From assembly GCA_023055505.1 (NCBI GenBank), contig JALIRH010000023.1, positions 4,160,423 through 4,224,422 on the forward strand: 64,000 bases of DNA. Direction: 5' to 3'. The position numbers and the translations under genes were made by a program. The notes below the pieces were generated by a model, which did not search any database, was not told where the DNA came from, and saw only the letters and a list, made by a program, of their open reading frames with translations. Positions 23,929-36,322 of the stretch are shown here, piece by piece (the first letter of the stretch is position 1; each line of letters begins with the position of its first letter). This stretch comes from Callipepla californica brunnescens. Lineage: Eukaryota; Chordata; Aves; Galliformes; Odontophoridae.

Positions 23929-26540
23929 CAGGTACCACTGGGAATGAATTTTAAAATTCGACCTAGAACAATGTATAGTATGTAAATCCTTACTTGGTTC
24001 AAAACGATGGTAAATGGAGTTGACATGTAGATGAAAGAGTATGGAAACATGAAAGATGGAGTGTTAGAGTGCACTGAATTTAGATACTATGTATTTAATT
24101 TTTTATACAGAGATTGTTTTTTCAGGGATAAAGCAACATAATGGACTAACAGGTAGGTTATAGGTTCACAATGGCGACTTGGTTATACAATATTTAGATA
24201 GTATAAATTCACTGTAATGATTCTGTAGTGGAAACTTCTCGTCTTATACATTGAGGCATCCCACTGTGCACTCCAGCAGTGAACTTGCAGTGTTAGGTCC
24301 TTTAATACTGAAAAGTAAGCACCACTAAAATATTCTTCTCTATTCTACCTTTTCACCTTTGCTAAGCTTGTTGATGAAGATAACTGTGGATATTTGATTT
24401 CCTGTGTTTTTCTCTAGCACGTTCTTAAGTCTGCTTATTTTCCCTTCCTGGAAATGGGTTATGCAAACATATTAAGGCAAAAAATAGCTTTATTAGTTTA
24501 TTTAAGACTGATGCCCAAAAGTTCCATAGTAGAGGTTCTCTGATCACGTAGTTCAGTGGTATGTCATTTTCATTCAAGAAATTTCAAGTTTGGCTTGTTT
24601 CTCAGTTCACAAAAATATTCCTGTTCAATGAAGGAGATAAGCTTCATTTTATGTGCAGTACCTTAAAACTAAGTGTTTTAATTTAGAGTTTTTCTGAACA
24701 AAGATGGTCTTAACAATTGTGCCTTCCTGTTTTTTTACTTTTACGAACCAGTTGATCAATATGTGATTATGTTTTTATTATTTCATAATGTCCTGTAGTC
24801 TTCATTTTACTTTCTTCAGTCTTTGGCCCATGTTTCTTCAGTGTATGTGTTTCTTGGTTGCATCTTTTTTGTATCAGCCCAGTTCCAACATCATATCTTC
24901 TGATCCTTTTAATCCTACTTTGTCCTTTGTCTGCATATATATTTAGTGCACATCTTTCCCAGTTTTCATAATGTATTTTTTTTTAGTTTAAGGCTCCTTC
25001 CAGTCAGTTCCAGGTAGTCATCCCAGTCAGGAACAGTTTTTTTTTGTGAGCATCTCTCAAATAATACACTTGCACAAACCTGTGTCTTGCATTTTTGTGA
25101 GCTTGTCAATTTTTCCCACTTCCTGTCAGTGTGGGAAGAATTTCTTATTATCAAGGAGTTCATGTGTTACAAAGCTAATTTTAGTCGTACATTGTTTGTA
25201 TTTCGTACTAAAGCATAAAATTGAATGATTTCAGTTTGATTTTCATATTAGAGGATACAACTGTAGTCTTGCAATAATTTTTAATTATTTGTAAATTGCC
25301 CAAAGTTGTGAAAGCCACTAAGAAAGAATGATTGAAAGCCATAATGACACTGTATGTAATAAGATTAGAGTTCTTCTCTGTTTTATGAGGAAATTTAATA
25401 AAATAAAATTTTCTGGTTTCAAATTACTTCTTTTTTTCAATCTGTTTACATTATCCCCAACCTGAAGAGAAAAACAAGGAACAAAGCAAACAAACAAAAC
25501 GTTATATGTATGAACAGTAATATCTTTCTCTGTCACTTATGAACTCAGTGTTAAATGTGAAAAGTAGACTTCAAATGCTGAGTTCAATAATAGAGTATAA
25601 GACCTGTGTACCACTGGGAATTTTAGAAGAAAGGAAGGACTACCTGAGCATAGATGAGAGTAAGGTGTTCCTTTTTGATGTTCCTAGAAGCCACAGTAAA
25701 TTATGTACTAAAGTAAGTAAGAAGAGTTCCATACATTTGCACTCCTGGCTGCAGATAGAAGGAGAATAAGTTTTTATGACCCAAGTATGAATAGAAATAT
25801 TATAGCTGTTTGTACTCTTCCCAGAGCTGATGTCTTTCCCCTGGATAGCTGTGTATGCACTGTTTAGCAATTTGTCAATAGTGCACTTTAAAATTCATCA
25901 AATCTGATCAGATTCGTAGCAGCTCTAAGCCTTCCCATTTGTGCAGATACACAAAATTATGTTACAGTTGAACACTGGCTAACATTGAAGACTGGGTGCC
26001 TTTCTACATTTCAGTGTTCTACATAGGAAACATATTTAGGAATAGCTTTAAAGCGTTTCAGTATTTGCTTAAGCATATGTTAAGGAATTAAGAAATTTTG
26101 CATATAACAGCTTTATTTCTCATTAGACACTATAACATTATTTTCTTCTCTATTTTGTTTCAATCTAATATGTAGTAATGTGTGTAAAATTGTGTTTCAA
26201 TAACAGTGAAATTAAATTATGATAAGTTATGATTTATATTTAATGTCATACTGAATTTCTAATAATTTTAAAATAAAAAATGTTAACTTACTGGAACTTA
26301 AAGCAATGGAATGAATTACTATCAAATCAGAAACACCTTAAAAGTAAGCAAATTTTAAAGGTTGCAGTGTCACCAGATCTTAAAGGGCATAGTAAATCAA
26401 TAGGCAGCTGTGAAGTTTAATAAAGGCAGTGTAGGTGAAAATTAGTAAATTTGTAATTGCATCATAAAATGCTAGCTCTTCTGTCATATTTATCATTGGA
26501 TAAGTACGATGGCAGGAGCAATCTGAAAATTGATTAACTA
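23929..26540. other. unassigned AT-rich sequence
   Basis: No supported gene. It contains the splice-bounded open segment at 25549-25712, listed separately. The rest shows nothing recognised. Confidence 0.45.
25549..25712 (+). other. candidate exon (splice-bounded open segment)
   Basis: A pyrimidine-rich tract followed by CTCAG ends at 25548, and a perfect GTAAGT donor core begins at 25713. The 164 bases between stay open in one frame: two bases finish a codon, then 54 sense codons, from LNVKSRLQMLSS through a middle with GILEERKDYLSIDESK to SHSKLCTK. The frame is also open upstream to an ATG at 25539. Composition is protein-like, but I recognise no family. The weak points are purines just before the acceptor AG, and that chance exon-like segments are expected in 64 kb. 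Confidence 0.22.
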
Positions 26541-27075
26541 CATGGACTGTTTTGATAGTGCCTACTATTTTATCAAATCGACCCGCGACATTAGAGGTAG
26601 ATAGTGATGGTGTGGCAGTAGAGGTTGAGTATTCCCAACAGTGCTTCATTTTGTTGCAGTGTGATAGATGGCAGCAGAGAGGCAGTCTGGCAGAACTGTG
26701 TCTGCCATGGGAGTACATTTAAAGCAAAGATGTGGAATTGAGTCCCTCCATGCAGAAAAAGTGGCACTCACTGGCATTCATTAACACCACTTATGGAGTC
26801 CAAACAGTGGATGCTAGTGAAAATTTGACTGCATGAACATTTTCCTATCAAAGGTTTTCTCATAGCAGCTGTGAAACAGTGGGTCATCTCTGCTGGTGCA
26901 GGTTTTTACAAGAGTGGTTTGCATTCCCTTGTTCATTACTGATAAAAGTGCATAGCTAATGGTGATGACTATGTTCAAAAACACTGTTTTGTAGCTCTAT
27001 CAAGTAATGTTATTTTGCTCTTTGTATCTTCTGTAGTTTCCACGGAAATAAATAGGAGGCATTACTTACAGTTTT
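26541..27075 (+). mobile_element. Galluhop-type mariner, internally deleted (copy 2)
   Basis: Same structure as the copy at 7236-7765 but more decayed. The left end follows a TA at 26539-26540. The internal landmarks AGTGATGGTGTGGCAGTAGA, GATGGCAGCAGAGAGGCAGT and GTTTCCACGGAAATAAATAG appear in the same order, and the right end reads AGGAGGCATTACTTA. The right terminal repeat is lost after about 27070, so the end is approximate. Confidence 0.85.
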
Positions 27076-29162
27076 CTCATTTGGTATTAGTTGACTGGTA
27101 TTGTATTCGCTATTAAATACAGATTCTTCAGGAAAAAGCAGAATGCAACTAAGGATTTGATTGAAACAGTATGAACCAATAATTATAGGTGATTAAAGTA
27201 AGATGTTATAGCGTAGCAGTTACAACTCAGACATTTGTGTAACACATTGATTCAAATGAAAGGTCATTTGGATTTGTACCCTTTGAATAAGATATATATT
27301 TTTAAAATGAGCTCAGTATATTATATCTGAAACTGTTCATTGGAAATTAAGAAGCGTATTATATTACATATTTTAAAAAATTGTTGCTTTAATTATTATT
27401 TTTTTTTATTTTGCATATTTAAAATACTACTTGTAAGATTTCCCCTTGTAAAGGAGTGTTTTGTCTTAAAATTAAACTGAATATTGAGCTATGGACAATG
27501 TTTATTGAGGGAATAAATGCATTTTTTTACGCATTTTAAAGAAAATTCTCTCAAGTATTTTCAGTTAAACCTGAACAATTACAGACCTCTCTTTTTTAGT
27601 GTTCAAAGAACATGTGTATTTTAATACTTCAGATAATTGCAACATTCTTAGAAAGGCATATTGAATAATAACATGAGTTTATTCTAAATTAGTACTGTAA
27701 TTTGTTGTGGAAGGCATTATTATACTAGTACATTAGCTCAAATTCTCATACTGCATTTTCATTGATGTATATTAATTGCTTAAGACAAGTAATTAAAATC
27801 GTTCTTAAAGTTTTATAAGATGAAATCAATAATGAAGGACATAGTGACTCACCTCTGTTGAGAACTGTTATTCTTTGATTATGCTGTAGTGCCTTAACCC
27901 TTTCTGGCTAGCTTCTGTCAGTGTTCTGAAAACTGAATTCACTAATTTGTTATAGGTGAAACTGGTCATTCCAAAGCAGTGAGCAGTGAGTTCAGTTTTG
28001 TGCTTGTTTCACTGTCCTTCATTGTTGCAACTAGTAATCTAATCCTGATTTTATCCCCTGACTTTCACAGAGACTATGAGAAAATAGCATTGTAACCAAG
28101 ATGTTTTACTAGACTTATTTTCAGAAGGATTTAGATGTCCTCCAGAGTTTGAGTGTTCATTTTCTTCATCAGTTTTCACAGGAAAATATTTACCTTCTTT
28201 GATACCTCCAATTTCTGTGTTTTTTTCCAAATCCTAATTCTGCCTTCCATATTGACAGAATTCATTATTCTTCATTATGAAATGCATGACTACTAAATTT
28301 GTGCTTTTTACTTTATATTTTGCCTCTCACATAAAAAAGAAAAGTGATGAGGGTCTGTGATGCAAGAAAGACATTTAAATGTTTTGAACTTCATTTTCAA
28401 ATTTGGAAGCTAGTGACTAACTAGAGATCAAGCAATGTGATACGAATAATGCCAATTGAACAAACGTATGTTTTGTCTGTAAATTAATTAAATACTGCTT
28501 ATACCTCATAGGAAATGAAGATGCATCCAGGAAATACTTTAGTGTCCACACTAAAACTCACATAAAACTGAATAAAATGTACAAAATGCTGTTCATTTTT
28601 CAGAACATATTTGATTGAGCCAATTTGATGATTCATTTGGGCTCTGCGTACTTATTTAGACCTTCTGACAATAAAAATATTTCTCCTTTTACAAATATGT
28701 TGCTTACTCATAAACATGAAATTTAGAGATTTTTTAGTATCTTCAGTTGTGTTACAAGAGTAAGCTGTCGTATCTTTCCCAAGCAGTATCCTGAAAATTA
28801 ATTTGGTAATATTAAATAAAGTCATGGTCGTGAACAAGTGATTAGACTTTTCACAGAGAATTGGATGGATGATTTTTTTCACTCTAATTACTGATTTCTT
28901 TATCGATAATTAGATCAAATATTTTTGTTAAATATAAAAATGGAGTCTAGAAAACAAATAAATGGAGGTCAAGATCGCCTTAATTTCATGGGTGAATTTG
29001 TGCTTTAATTTGCTTGTTATTAAAGAGAATTTTATTTGCAATATGGGTATTGACCAAGATCTTCACATCATAGAAATTTGCCTGTTTCCTTTAATCAATA
29101 CATCAGTGTAGAAAATATTTTTAATTTTAGTATAATTTCTAATGGTGCATTTAATGTACATA
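27076..29162. other. unassigned AT-rich sequence
   Basis: Very AT-rich, with no gene or recognised repeat seen. Open frames are at most about 76 codons. Confidence 0.5.
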
Positions 29163-30212
29163 GTTCGCTCCAAAAGAAGTATCTCTGATTTATTTCTGTG
29201 GAGGTACATCAGATACAAAGACCACAATAATACTATTTGATTGAGGAAATTCTCAGCTACGAAACACTATTTTTCAACATAGTCACCACTGTTAGCTATA
29301 TAATTCCTTCAGCGATGAACAGGAGACTGCATGCCATGCTTATAAATATGTGCACCAGGGGAGGTGATCCATTGTCACCACTGCTGAAACGCATTCTGCC
29401 TCACTAACATCCACTGATCTGTCCGTGTTCAGCAAACATCAGTGAATGTCAGTGCATGCCACTTTTTCTGCTCAGAGGAATTCACTGACACAACTTTGCA
29501 CTATAAATGCTTCAATGTCAGATGCCCCTCTGCTGCCATCTGTCACATGGCAACAGTGTATGATGGAATCTGTCAGGAATGTTCAACTTCTGCTTACATA
29601 CTACCAACATTCTCCCTCTCTACTCTGCCTGCTGAGGCCCCACCTGGAGAATTGTGTCCAGTTCTGGGCTCCTTGGTACAAAAATGACAGGACTCTCCTT
29701 GAAAGAGTCCAGGGAGGGCATAGAGATTATAAAGGGCCTGGAGCACCTCTTTTCTGAGGAAAGTCTGAGAGATCTGGTTCTGTTTAGCCTTAAAAAAAAG
29801 AAAGAAGACTCAGAGGGGATCTGATCCACATCTGTAAATATCTAAGGAGCGGGAGGCAAAGGGATGGGGCTGGACTCTTTCTCAGCAGTGTGTGGTGATA
29901 GAATGAGGAGAAATGGCCACAAACTGGAGCACAAGAAGTTCTGCACAAATGTGCATGGGAACTTCTTCACAGTGCAGTGGCAGAGCACTGGCACAGGCTG
30001 CACAGAGAGGTGGTGGAGTCTCCTTCTCTGGAGACCTGCCTGAACACCTACCTTTGCAACGTGGGCTAGGAAGTTGCTTTGGCGGGGGTTTTGGACTAGC
30101 TGATCTCTAGAGATCCCTTCTAACCCCTACAATTTTGTGATTCTATGATCTGCTTCTGATGCTGCGGGCCAGTATTGTTAAAGAGGAGGCATTACTTTCA
30201 GAGCAGACTTTG
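29163..30212 (-). mobile_element. Galluhop-type mariner (copy 3), split by a CR1
   Basis: The element is on the opposite strand to the other four copies. Its first part, 29163-29610, begins TCGCTCCAAAAGAAGTATC and runs in order to CTACCAACAT. The continuation, TCTGCTTCTGATGCTG to GAGGCATTACTTTCAGAGCA, appears only at about 30149-30212. The 0.54 kb between is a CR1. Without the insert the mariner is about 510 bp, the same deleted size class as its relatives. It is followed at 30233-30251 by a poly-A run. Confidence 0.88.
29611..30148 (+). mobile_element. CR1 LINE nested in mariner copy 3
   Basis: 5'-truncated CR1 beginning in the late ORF2 region (CTCTCTACTCTGCCTGCTGA, GAGGCCCCACCTGGAGAATT) and complete to its 3' end, AATTTTGTGATTCTATGA. 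ORF2 remains fairly readable: one frame gives LLRPHLENCVQFWAPWYKND, a CR1 C-terminal signature, before frame breaks. The copy is close in sequence to the one at 10482-10742. At the junctions TCT occurs on both sides, a possible microduplication of at most three bases. Confidence 0.93.
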
Positions 30213-32044
30213 TGCATCCAAATGCATAAGTTTAAAAAAAAAAAAAAAAAAGTATAACTTTTCCCTTTTTCCTTCTTTAATGTGAAATGGACCATATTTT
30301 TTACTCCAACCGTAAGACTGGATTCTATAATCTTTAATTTTGGTTTTATTGTCATGGCTTTTGTGAAATGATTAAAAGGGATGAGGAATTCTATTGGTAT
30401 GGTGTCACTAGCAGATATTTTACATTATATACTCTGATCAGGAAATTTAAGCATGAAATCCTCTTTCCCAACTGTTTCTAGCCTGGAGAACTTCCCAAAC
30501 ACAGTTGTCTTCTATTCTGAGACTTACATTAATGGTGCTAATATTCTCTATTCACTTGAAACTGTAGGCTAGTTTACCTGTAGTTACGTTGCAGATCTAT
30601 ACAAATTTGAGTGTATTTCTGTAAACTGCTTGCTAAAACCCTTTGGCTTTGAATTTAGCTAAAACGTGGTTTCAAGTTAACAGATACAGACATCCAAAAC
30701 ACATAAGCCTACTCCACTTCCATGAATTGCTGTAATGGTGTTTGTATTTTTCAAGTCTCGCTGACACATATTGACATGACCAACACTGAATGTTAAAATT
30801 ATCTCATGAATAAAGTTTGCTAAGAATAATTTCAGTTGTCATTTTAAATATAGCTGTTCGATTTTTTAATAGTAATTTTTAAGTTTCACCTGGAAATGGA
30901 AAATGCCCATGGAAAATTGAGTGTGTGGATATTCCACATAATTAGTCAGAACAGAGTATAATTTGGAGAAGAACTGTAACCAGACATCATTCTTTTCTGT
31001 TTCTCAGTGGCACTTTTATTTCCATTTTTAATTTCTGTACTACAAATACAGGTTAAGAATTTTGAAGTCTTTCACTCTGCTCTGGAGTGCACTGTGAGGG
31101 ATTTTTGTTATCCCAGATTTCCAAACAGTAATAGAAACATACTTTGGTGCAAACTCTGGACAGTGCTGAGGATTTACATATGGAGCTGTTTGTTCCTTGT
31201 ATTTGAAAAGGGTGTATATGGGTTTGAAATAAAAGATTGATACCATTAATGTTACTGATACTGAAGTTAGTAGATGACATGCACTTGGAGTTCAAATTTA
31301 GTTTAGAATTTTCTTGACCATTGTGAATTTTCTGTTTTCTTTTAAGCAATGCATTTTACTTGGGTATATAGGCATTTTCCTTATGTATTTATCCTTTAGT
31401 TCTTCCTAAACAGTTAATTGTATTTTATTAAAATTAAACAGAAATCAGTGTAGGTTTCTTCAGATATTTGCACTCTGGTGTGCAGTTTCTTCTGTTTTCT
31501 TTTCTAAGCATCCTGTCACTTTCCTTACTTTCTATATTCACCACCTAGAGACAGCTTTCATATTTTTATGTTCCTCTGTGAGCTGCATGCTTACAACTCT
31601 GTCAGAAAATGCAGTGTACTTTTTCAGAAAGCTTTCTAACAATTGTAGCTGATACAGTTTACATCACTAGGATCTCATCAATTTCACCTATGCAAATTTT
31701 TTATTGGAAGTATTTTCCTACCAGCAATATCATTTTTGAATGAGGCTTTCTTCCTTGACATATTCTGTTACTTCTTGTACATTATTTTGCAGGAATTTAG
31801 TGTTATGTTTTATTTAGTGTATGTTTATAGTATTCAGATGAAAATCATCCATGAAGTGTTACATGGAGAAGCCACACTTTTTCTGTTTCCACATTAAGTC
31901 CATATTAATCTCTAACCTTGAACCGACTATATATCAGTTAGTTAAATATTGCTTTATGAAGAAAATACTTCTGTCACTCCAGAAGGTAATCAAACTACAA
32001 GCTTAATCAAATTACAAGTAAAATATAACTTAAAGGAAATCCAC
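30213..32044. other. unassigned AT-rich sequence
   Basis: Apart from the poly-A run at 30233-30251, nothing is recognised. Open frames of up to 98 codons around 31007-31349 occur on both strands and look random. Confidence 0.5.
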
Positions 32045-32330
32045 AGGGCTGCTCTCAAAGAGTTCTTCTCCCAGTCTGTACAAATATCTGGATTGCCTCT
32101 ACTCAAGAGCAGCACTTTATGTTTGGCCTTGTTGAACTTCATTAGGTTCACGTGGGCCCACTTTTCAAACCTGTTCCTTTCAATGAAATCCCTTTCTTCT
32201 GTTGCATCAGGTATACCACTCAGTTTGTTATCTAGAAACTTGCTGAGAGTGCACTTGGATTTCATCATCTATGCTGTTGATAAAGATGTTAATGAGTAAC
32301 AGTTCCAAATCAGACCTCTGGGGAACATAA
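32045..32330 (-). mobile_element. CR1 LINE internal RT fragment
   Basis: Read on the minus strand, this is CR1 ORF2 around and after the catalytic box without the 3' end. Plus-strand landmarks are GGGCTGCTCTCAAAGAGTTC, GGCCTTGTTGAACTTCATTA and GTTCACGTGGGCCCAC. The part at 32220-32290 covers the degraded catalytic box. It matches the same part of ORF2 as the left half of the copy at 36323-37066. Like the one at 23640 it lacks the expected 3' end. Confidence 0.88.
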
Positions 32331-32580
32331 TTCTGCTTGAAGAGGTAGCTCACAGCAACTGCTGATTTGAGACATCACCCAAAATGTTAATACTGCTGAT
32401 GGTCTGTGCCTGTGAACGCTCCCCATCCTGGGCTCTCTTTTGTTGCATGTTGACTGACATTATATCAGAATATTTTTTTTTGGGTTGGCTTTTTTTTTTT
32501 TAATAGTAAGGTAATTCAATATTTTGTTATTATGTCAGGAAAAAGTTCGGTCTGTTGGATTAGAACCTCAAGGTAGCTAA

Positions 32581-32620
32581 TATGTGTATATATATAATAT
32601 ATATATATACGTATATATTT
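32581..32620. repeat. TA dinucleotide repeat
   Basis: An interrupted run of TA units with a few G and C interruptions, self-complementary and about 40 bp long. Confidence 0.85.
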
Positions 32621-32727
32621 AATTTGTTCTAATCTTATCTGGATTTTCCATGTCCCCAGCCTATACTACATGACAGACCAAATAGTAGAAACTGCATTTT
32701 CTAGAATAAATCTTTTTTTTCCCTAAT

Positions 32728-33312
32728 TCAGTAATTATTTCCCCACTTAAAATGTGTGATAGTGAAGTTCAGATGAGAGGTAACTTGATATAGTGCAAAA
32801 GACACTTTATAAATCAAACAGTTAACTAGGATCAGTGCTACATTAGCAAACTCTGCCAGCAGCTGAGCTCTGCGTACAGAATACTTGTTCATGTTTTCCT
32901 TAAGCTCCTTTGATTGGACCTGACATTCAGCTTGCACTGAATGAGCTCTGTCTGAAGCTTGGCAGGAGCTGGAAAGTATTAGTGTATGTTGTGATGAATA
33001 GTGGAACATGGAATAGATCAAGTGTGCTGGCACAACTAGTGTTTCAGTATGATGAGCTAAACATAGGTTTTGTTCACTGCAAAATCTCTGTGTTTTTTGT
33101 AAATTAAGCCTTGGATAGTGAACGATAGGTTTGTAAATATCTGTATATTGAATTTCTTTCTCTTCAGACTGTGGTATTTTATTTATAATTGAAAGTTTAA
33201 GGAAAAGCTGTAAAGTTGTTCTCGGATGCATCGTCCTTAAGATATGTCCTGAAACAAGTAGTTGATATAAGGGTGACATACGTTTCTTCCAGTATTTGAT
33301 ATCATTCTTCAA
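32728..33312 (-). other. long unexplained open frame, 194 codons
   Basis: The longest open frame in the window outside known repeats. The first codon is TTG; the first ATG lies 11 codons in, giving about 183 residues from that Met. I see no signal peptide and no recognised motif. There is a hydrophobic stretch near the C-terminal end (NVALILVNCLIYKVSFALYQ). Composition is unremarkable, with many S, L, H and Q. No splice signals or upstream gene context support it. It may be chance, a decayed element or a rare retained coding segment. Function unknown. Confidence 0.12.
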
Positions 33313-35692
33313 TTCAATTTAATTTGCACCAAAAACTTTGAGAACAAACTCTCTGCATTTGCTGCTAGAAACTAGCATTGAGATTTATGGCTGTTTGTAT
33401 TATAGTAGTTACGAATTCTGTAATAAAAATGAAATTTGCAATTCAAAATATAGTGTATAGCACATTTATATCATGAATAGCTGCTGAATGTGCAGTGGCT
33501 TCTAAACTCACCTCAGTATAAATTTGAAGAATTTTCCAACAGAAGACTTCTATACAGTTGGAGAAAATTATGAAAGTGAAGTGATTATCTAAGGTCATGA
33601 AAATTGATCTGATTACTACATCTAAACTTCTCCTTCCTGAACATTTTTTTCTCTGTACCTCTTTTATCTTTTATTTAGTAACTCTGTAGTCTAAGAGGTA
33701 ATTGAGATAAAAGGTCAGTCTTCTGTGCACCTTGCAAAACACCCTAGATCACAGAAAACATACTCAAATTATTTAAAGAAACAGATGTAATGACTGTATG
33801 TAACTTCCAAACTCTGGGCTAACAGTGCAATAGGAACATTTAAAATTCCTGTTCGTGTATGTAATAGTAATTCTTCTCCATTAAATAAATATAATATTAC
33901 AAATTGTGCCAAATTGGTATTTTCCAGAATCGTGCTGATAATGATTTGAAGCATGGAATTTGTACAGCTACATCTGCATTGTTATGTGCTTCAGGAGTAT
34001 TTTTCACTTGCTTAGGAAATTCTGTTGGACTTTACTGTTTTTAACAAAATTATTTTTGCCTGGTAATGTTTAGTCTCTCAGTTCTTAGTGTGAAACATAA
34101 TTCAGAGACATCATAATATATATTTTTTACGTATTTGAAAAATATTAGGCATAATTTAGATATCTTCACGAATCTAACAGTCCTCAACTTTGAAAGTTCA
34201 ACTTGTGGAAATAGAAATAAATATATTCTAAATTTTTTGAATTCTTGCCATATTTTTATTTTAATTTAAATGAATAAGCTTGTAATAACTGAAGGAAATT
34301 ATAACATATGAAGAAGAACATATATACACCATAGAGTGTCAAGAACATGAAAGTGCCTAATACTCAGTATTTCAGTTGGAGTTCCATTGCCAAAGAACTA
34401 CTGCTATCTTCTTAACTTGATCACTCTGAACCATTTTATAGCTGTCCTGTCTTGGCCCTAAATCCATAGTTAAGCAAATATTTCTTTATATAATTTAAAA
34501 TAGCCTTCTCTGAAGCCATGAAAGTTGCCTATGACTGAACTTTATACTATAAGGAGTTGAGGAGGTCATAGTACTGAGAATCTGAGTTGTTTAACCTCTT
34601 TTCCCCATGTAAGTCTTTACATACGTATGTATTTGTGCATGTGTTTTATCTATACCTGCGTAAAGATAAACTACACTGTGTGTTTTTATTCTTCTGTGTG
34701 TATAAAATTCACCAGAATTCCAGACAGTTAGAAATAATAAGAAATTTGTAAAAGCTTGCTGTTAACCATATCAGTAGGAATTTTTGATGCGTGACTCATC
34801 ATAAAAATAATTGGTATATTTTTATTTGCGAGATAAGAATATTATGAGGAAAGCAAACAGTTAAGACAGGGTGATGAACATCTGTGGGATTTATGTCACT
34901 ATTGTGGCACAGGTGTTGCCTATTTTGCTGGTTGTTGTGAATTTTAGCCGTGGTTTGTACATTGACCAATAGAAGACTGGTGCAGCTGCTGAGAAAAAAA
35001 CATCTATTTAGCTTGTTAAGTCTCACATGGTTACCATCATCAGATACTAAGAGGAGTAAGAGCAAAGAAATCATGTCACGATACTTCTCCAGATTATTTG
35101 CCTCGAGCTATTTTCAGTTCAGGGGCCAGGAAGTTTGAAGAGAGGTCATTTTCAGAAGTGCGTACCACAGAAGCAAGAAATGAAAATGTTTGTAACGCTT
35201 GTGTCGTGTAGTGTTTAAATAAGAAAACTGTGACTCCGTTTTCATGACTGCATTTTACAAAATATAGAGCACTTAATAGAAGAGTAGTCTTAATCATCTG
35301 AAAGTATACACCTGCTAAAGTTGTTCTGACATTATTTAACTGTAGTAAAGTAGAATTAGACATGTTGGATCTGTACAATGAATTATTATGCCACATATCA
35401 CATATCTTAATTGACAACATTATTCTTGATCAAGAAAGTAACACTCCTTATAAAATTTGAATATTATGTTTAATTAAGTACTTTGAGTCAAGAGAAAAAT
35501 GACTGGAGTATAGTGTTGCGGTGCATTTCTTTCACTTGTAAAACTACTATTTTGTAAGAGCACATTGAAATCTGTGGGTTTTTTTTTGTTTTGTTTTTTT
35601 TCCAGTGTTATAAATGTCATTAGTAGAGATTAAACTGATAATTTTAAGTATTATGTAGTTTAAAAAAAAAATTTGCTTTAAATCTTAGAAAG

Positions 35693-35800
35693 TGTTCAAG
35701 GCCAGGCTGGGGACCTTGGCAGCCTGATCTACTGGATGGCTACAGCAGTGGGTTAGAACTGGATTGTCTTTGAGGTCCAGCCTAAATCATTCTATGATTT
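35693..35800 (+). mobile_element. CR1 LINE 3'-terminal fragment
   Basis: About 108 bp matching the CR1 3' end on the plus strand: TGTTCAAGGCCAGGCTGGGG, then a GTTAGAACTGGATTGTCTTT block and CATTCTATGATTTTC. Strongly 5'-truncated. Confidence 0.88.
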
Positions 35801-36322
35801 TCTAATAATATAATAAAAGAGCTATTGCTCAGTATTGGCAAACCACCTTCATGTATAGTGGATTAAATGCATGTCTGCCATGTTCGCCTAGTACTGAACA
35901 ACAATTATTTTCAGGAATGGTTTTGGTTTTTTTTTTTCGTAAAAGCTAAGTAAACTGAAAACAGGAAAATATTTTCTAAATGGCACAGAAATTACTGGTT
36001 GTTTCCCACATTTTTTCTGCTTATAAAGTTCATAATTTCACACTTTGCAGAAGATTTGAACAATCACTGAACATTGTATAATTTATTTTATGCTTAAAAA
36101 AATAAATCTAAAGGTACTTGGAACTTATTTATGTATAATTCTGCTACCTTTCTGGTTTTCACCTCTCATTTAGCGTGGTACTTCAGTTAGAAGAATGGGT
36201 GAAGGAGAGCATGTTTGAATATAGATGATGGCTTATCAGACCTGAGCTTTATTTGATGTGAGTCAGGAGAATTGTTATTGATATCCAATAGGTCCAGATT
36301 GACAACATAATACCTGCCAATC
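35801..36322. other. unassigned AT-rich sequence
   Basis: Nothing recognised. It separates two plus-strand CR1 fragments; no sequence shared with either was seen. Confidence 0.45.

Larger units (their letters stand above)
32331..35692. other. unassigned AT-rich sequence with one long ORF
   Basis: No recognised repeat except the TA-rich simple repeat at 32581-32620 and T runs at 32472-32502. It contains the long minus-strand open frame at 32728-33312, described separately. The remainder shows nothing supported. Confidence 0.45.

Noticed and set aside
23544..24074. Three overlapping minus-strand frames
   Set aside because: Mostly antisense to the CR1 ORF2 fragment on the plus strand.
30233..30251. 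Poly-A run as a retrocopy tail
   Set aside because: It directly follows mariner copy 3, with no gene-like sequence upstream.
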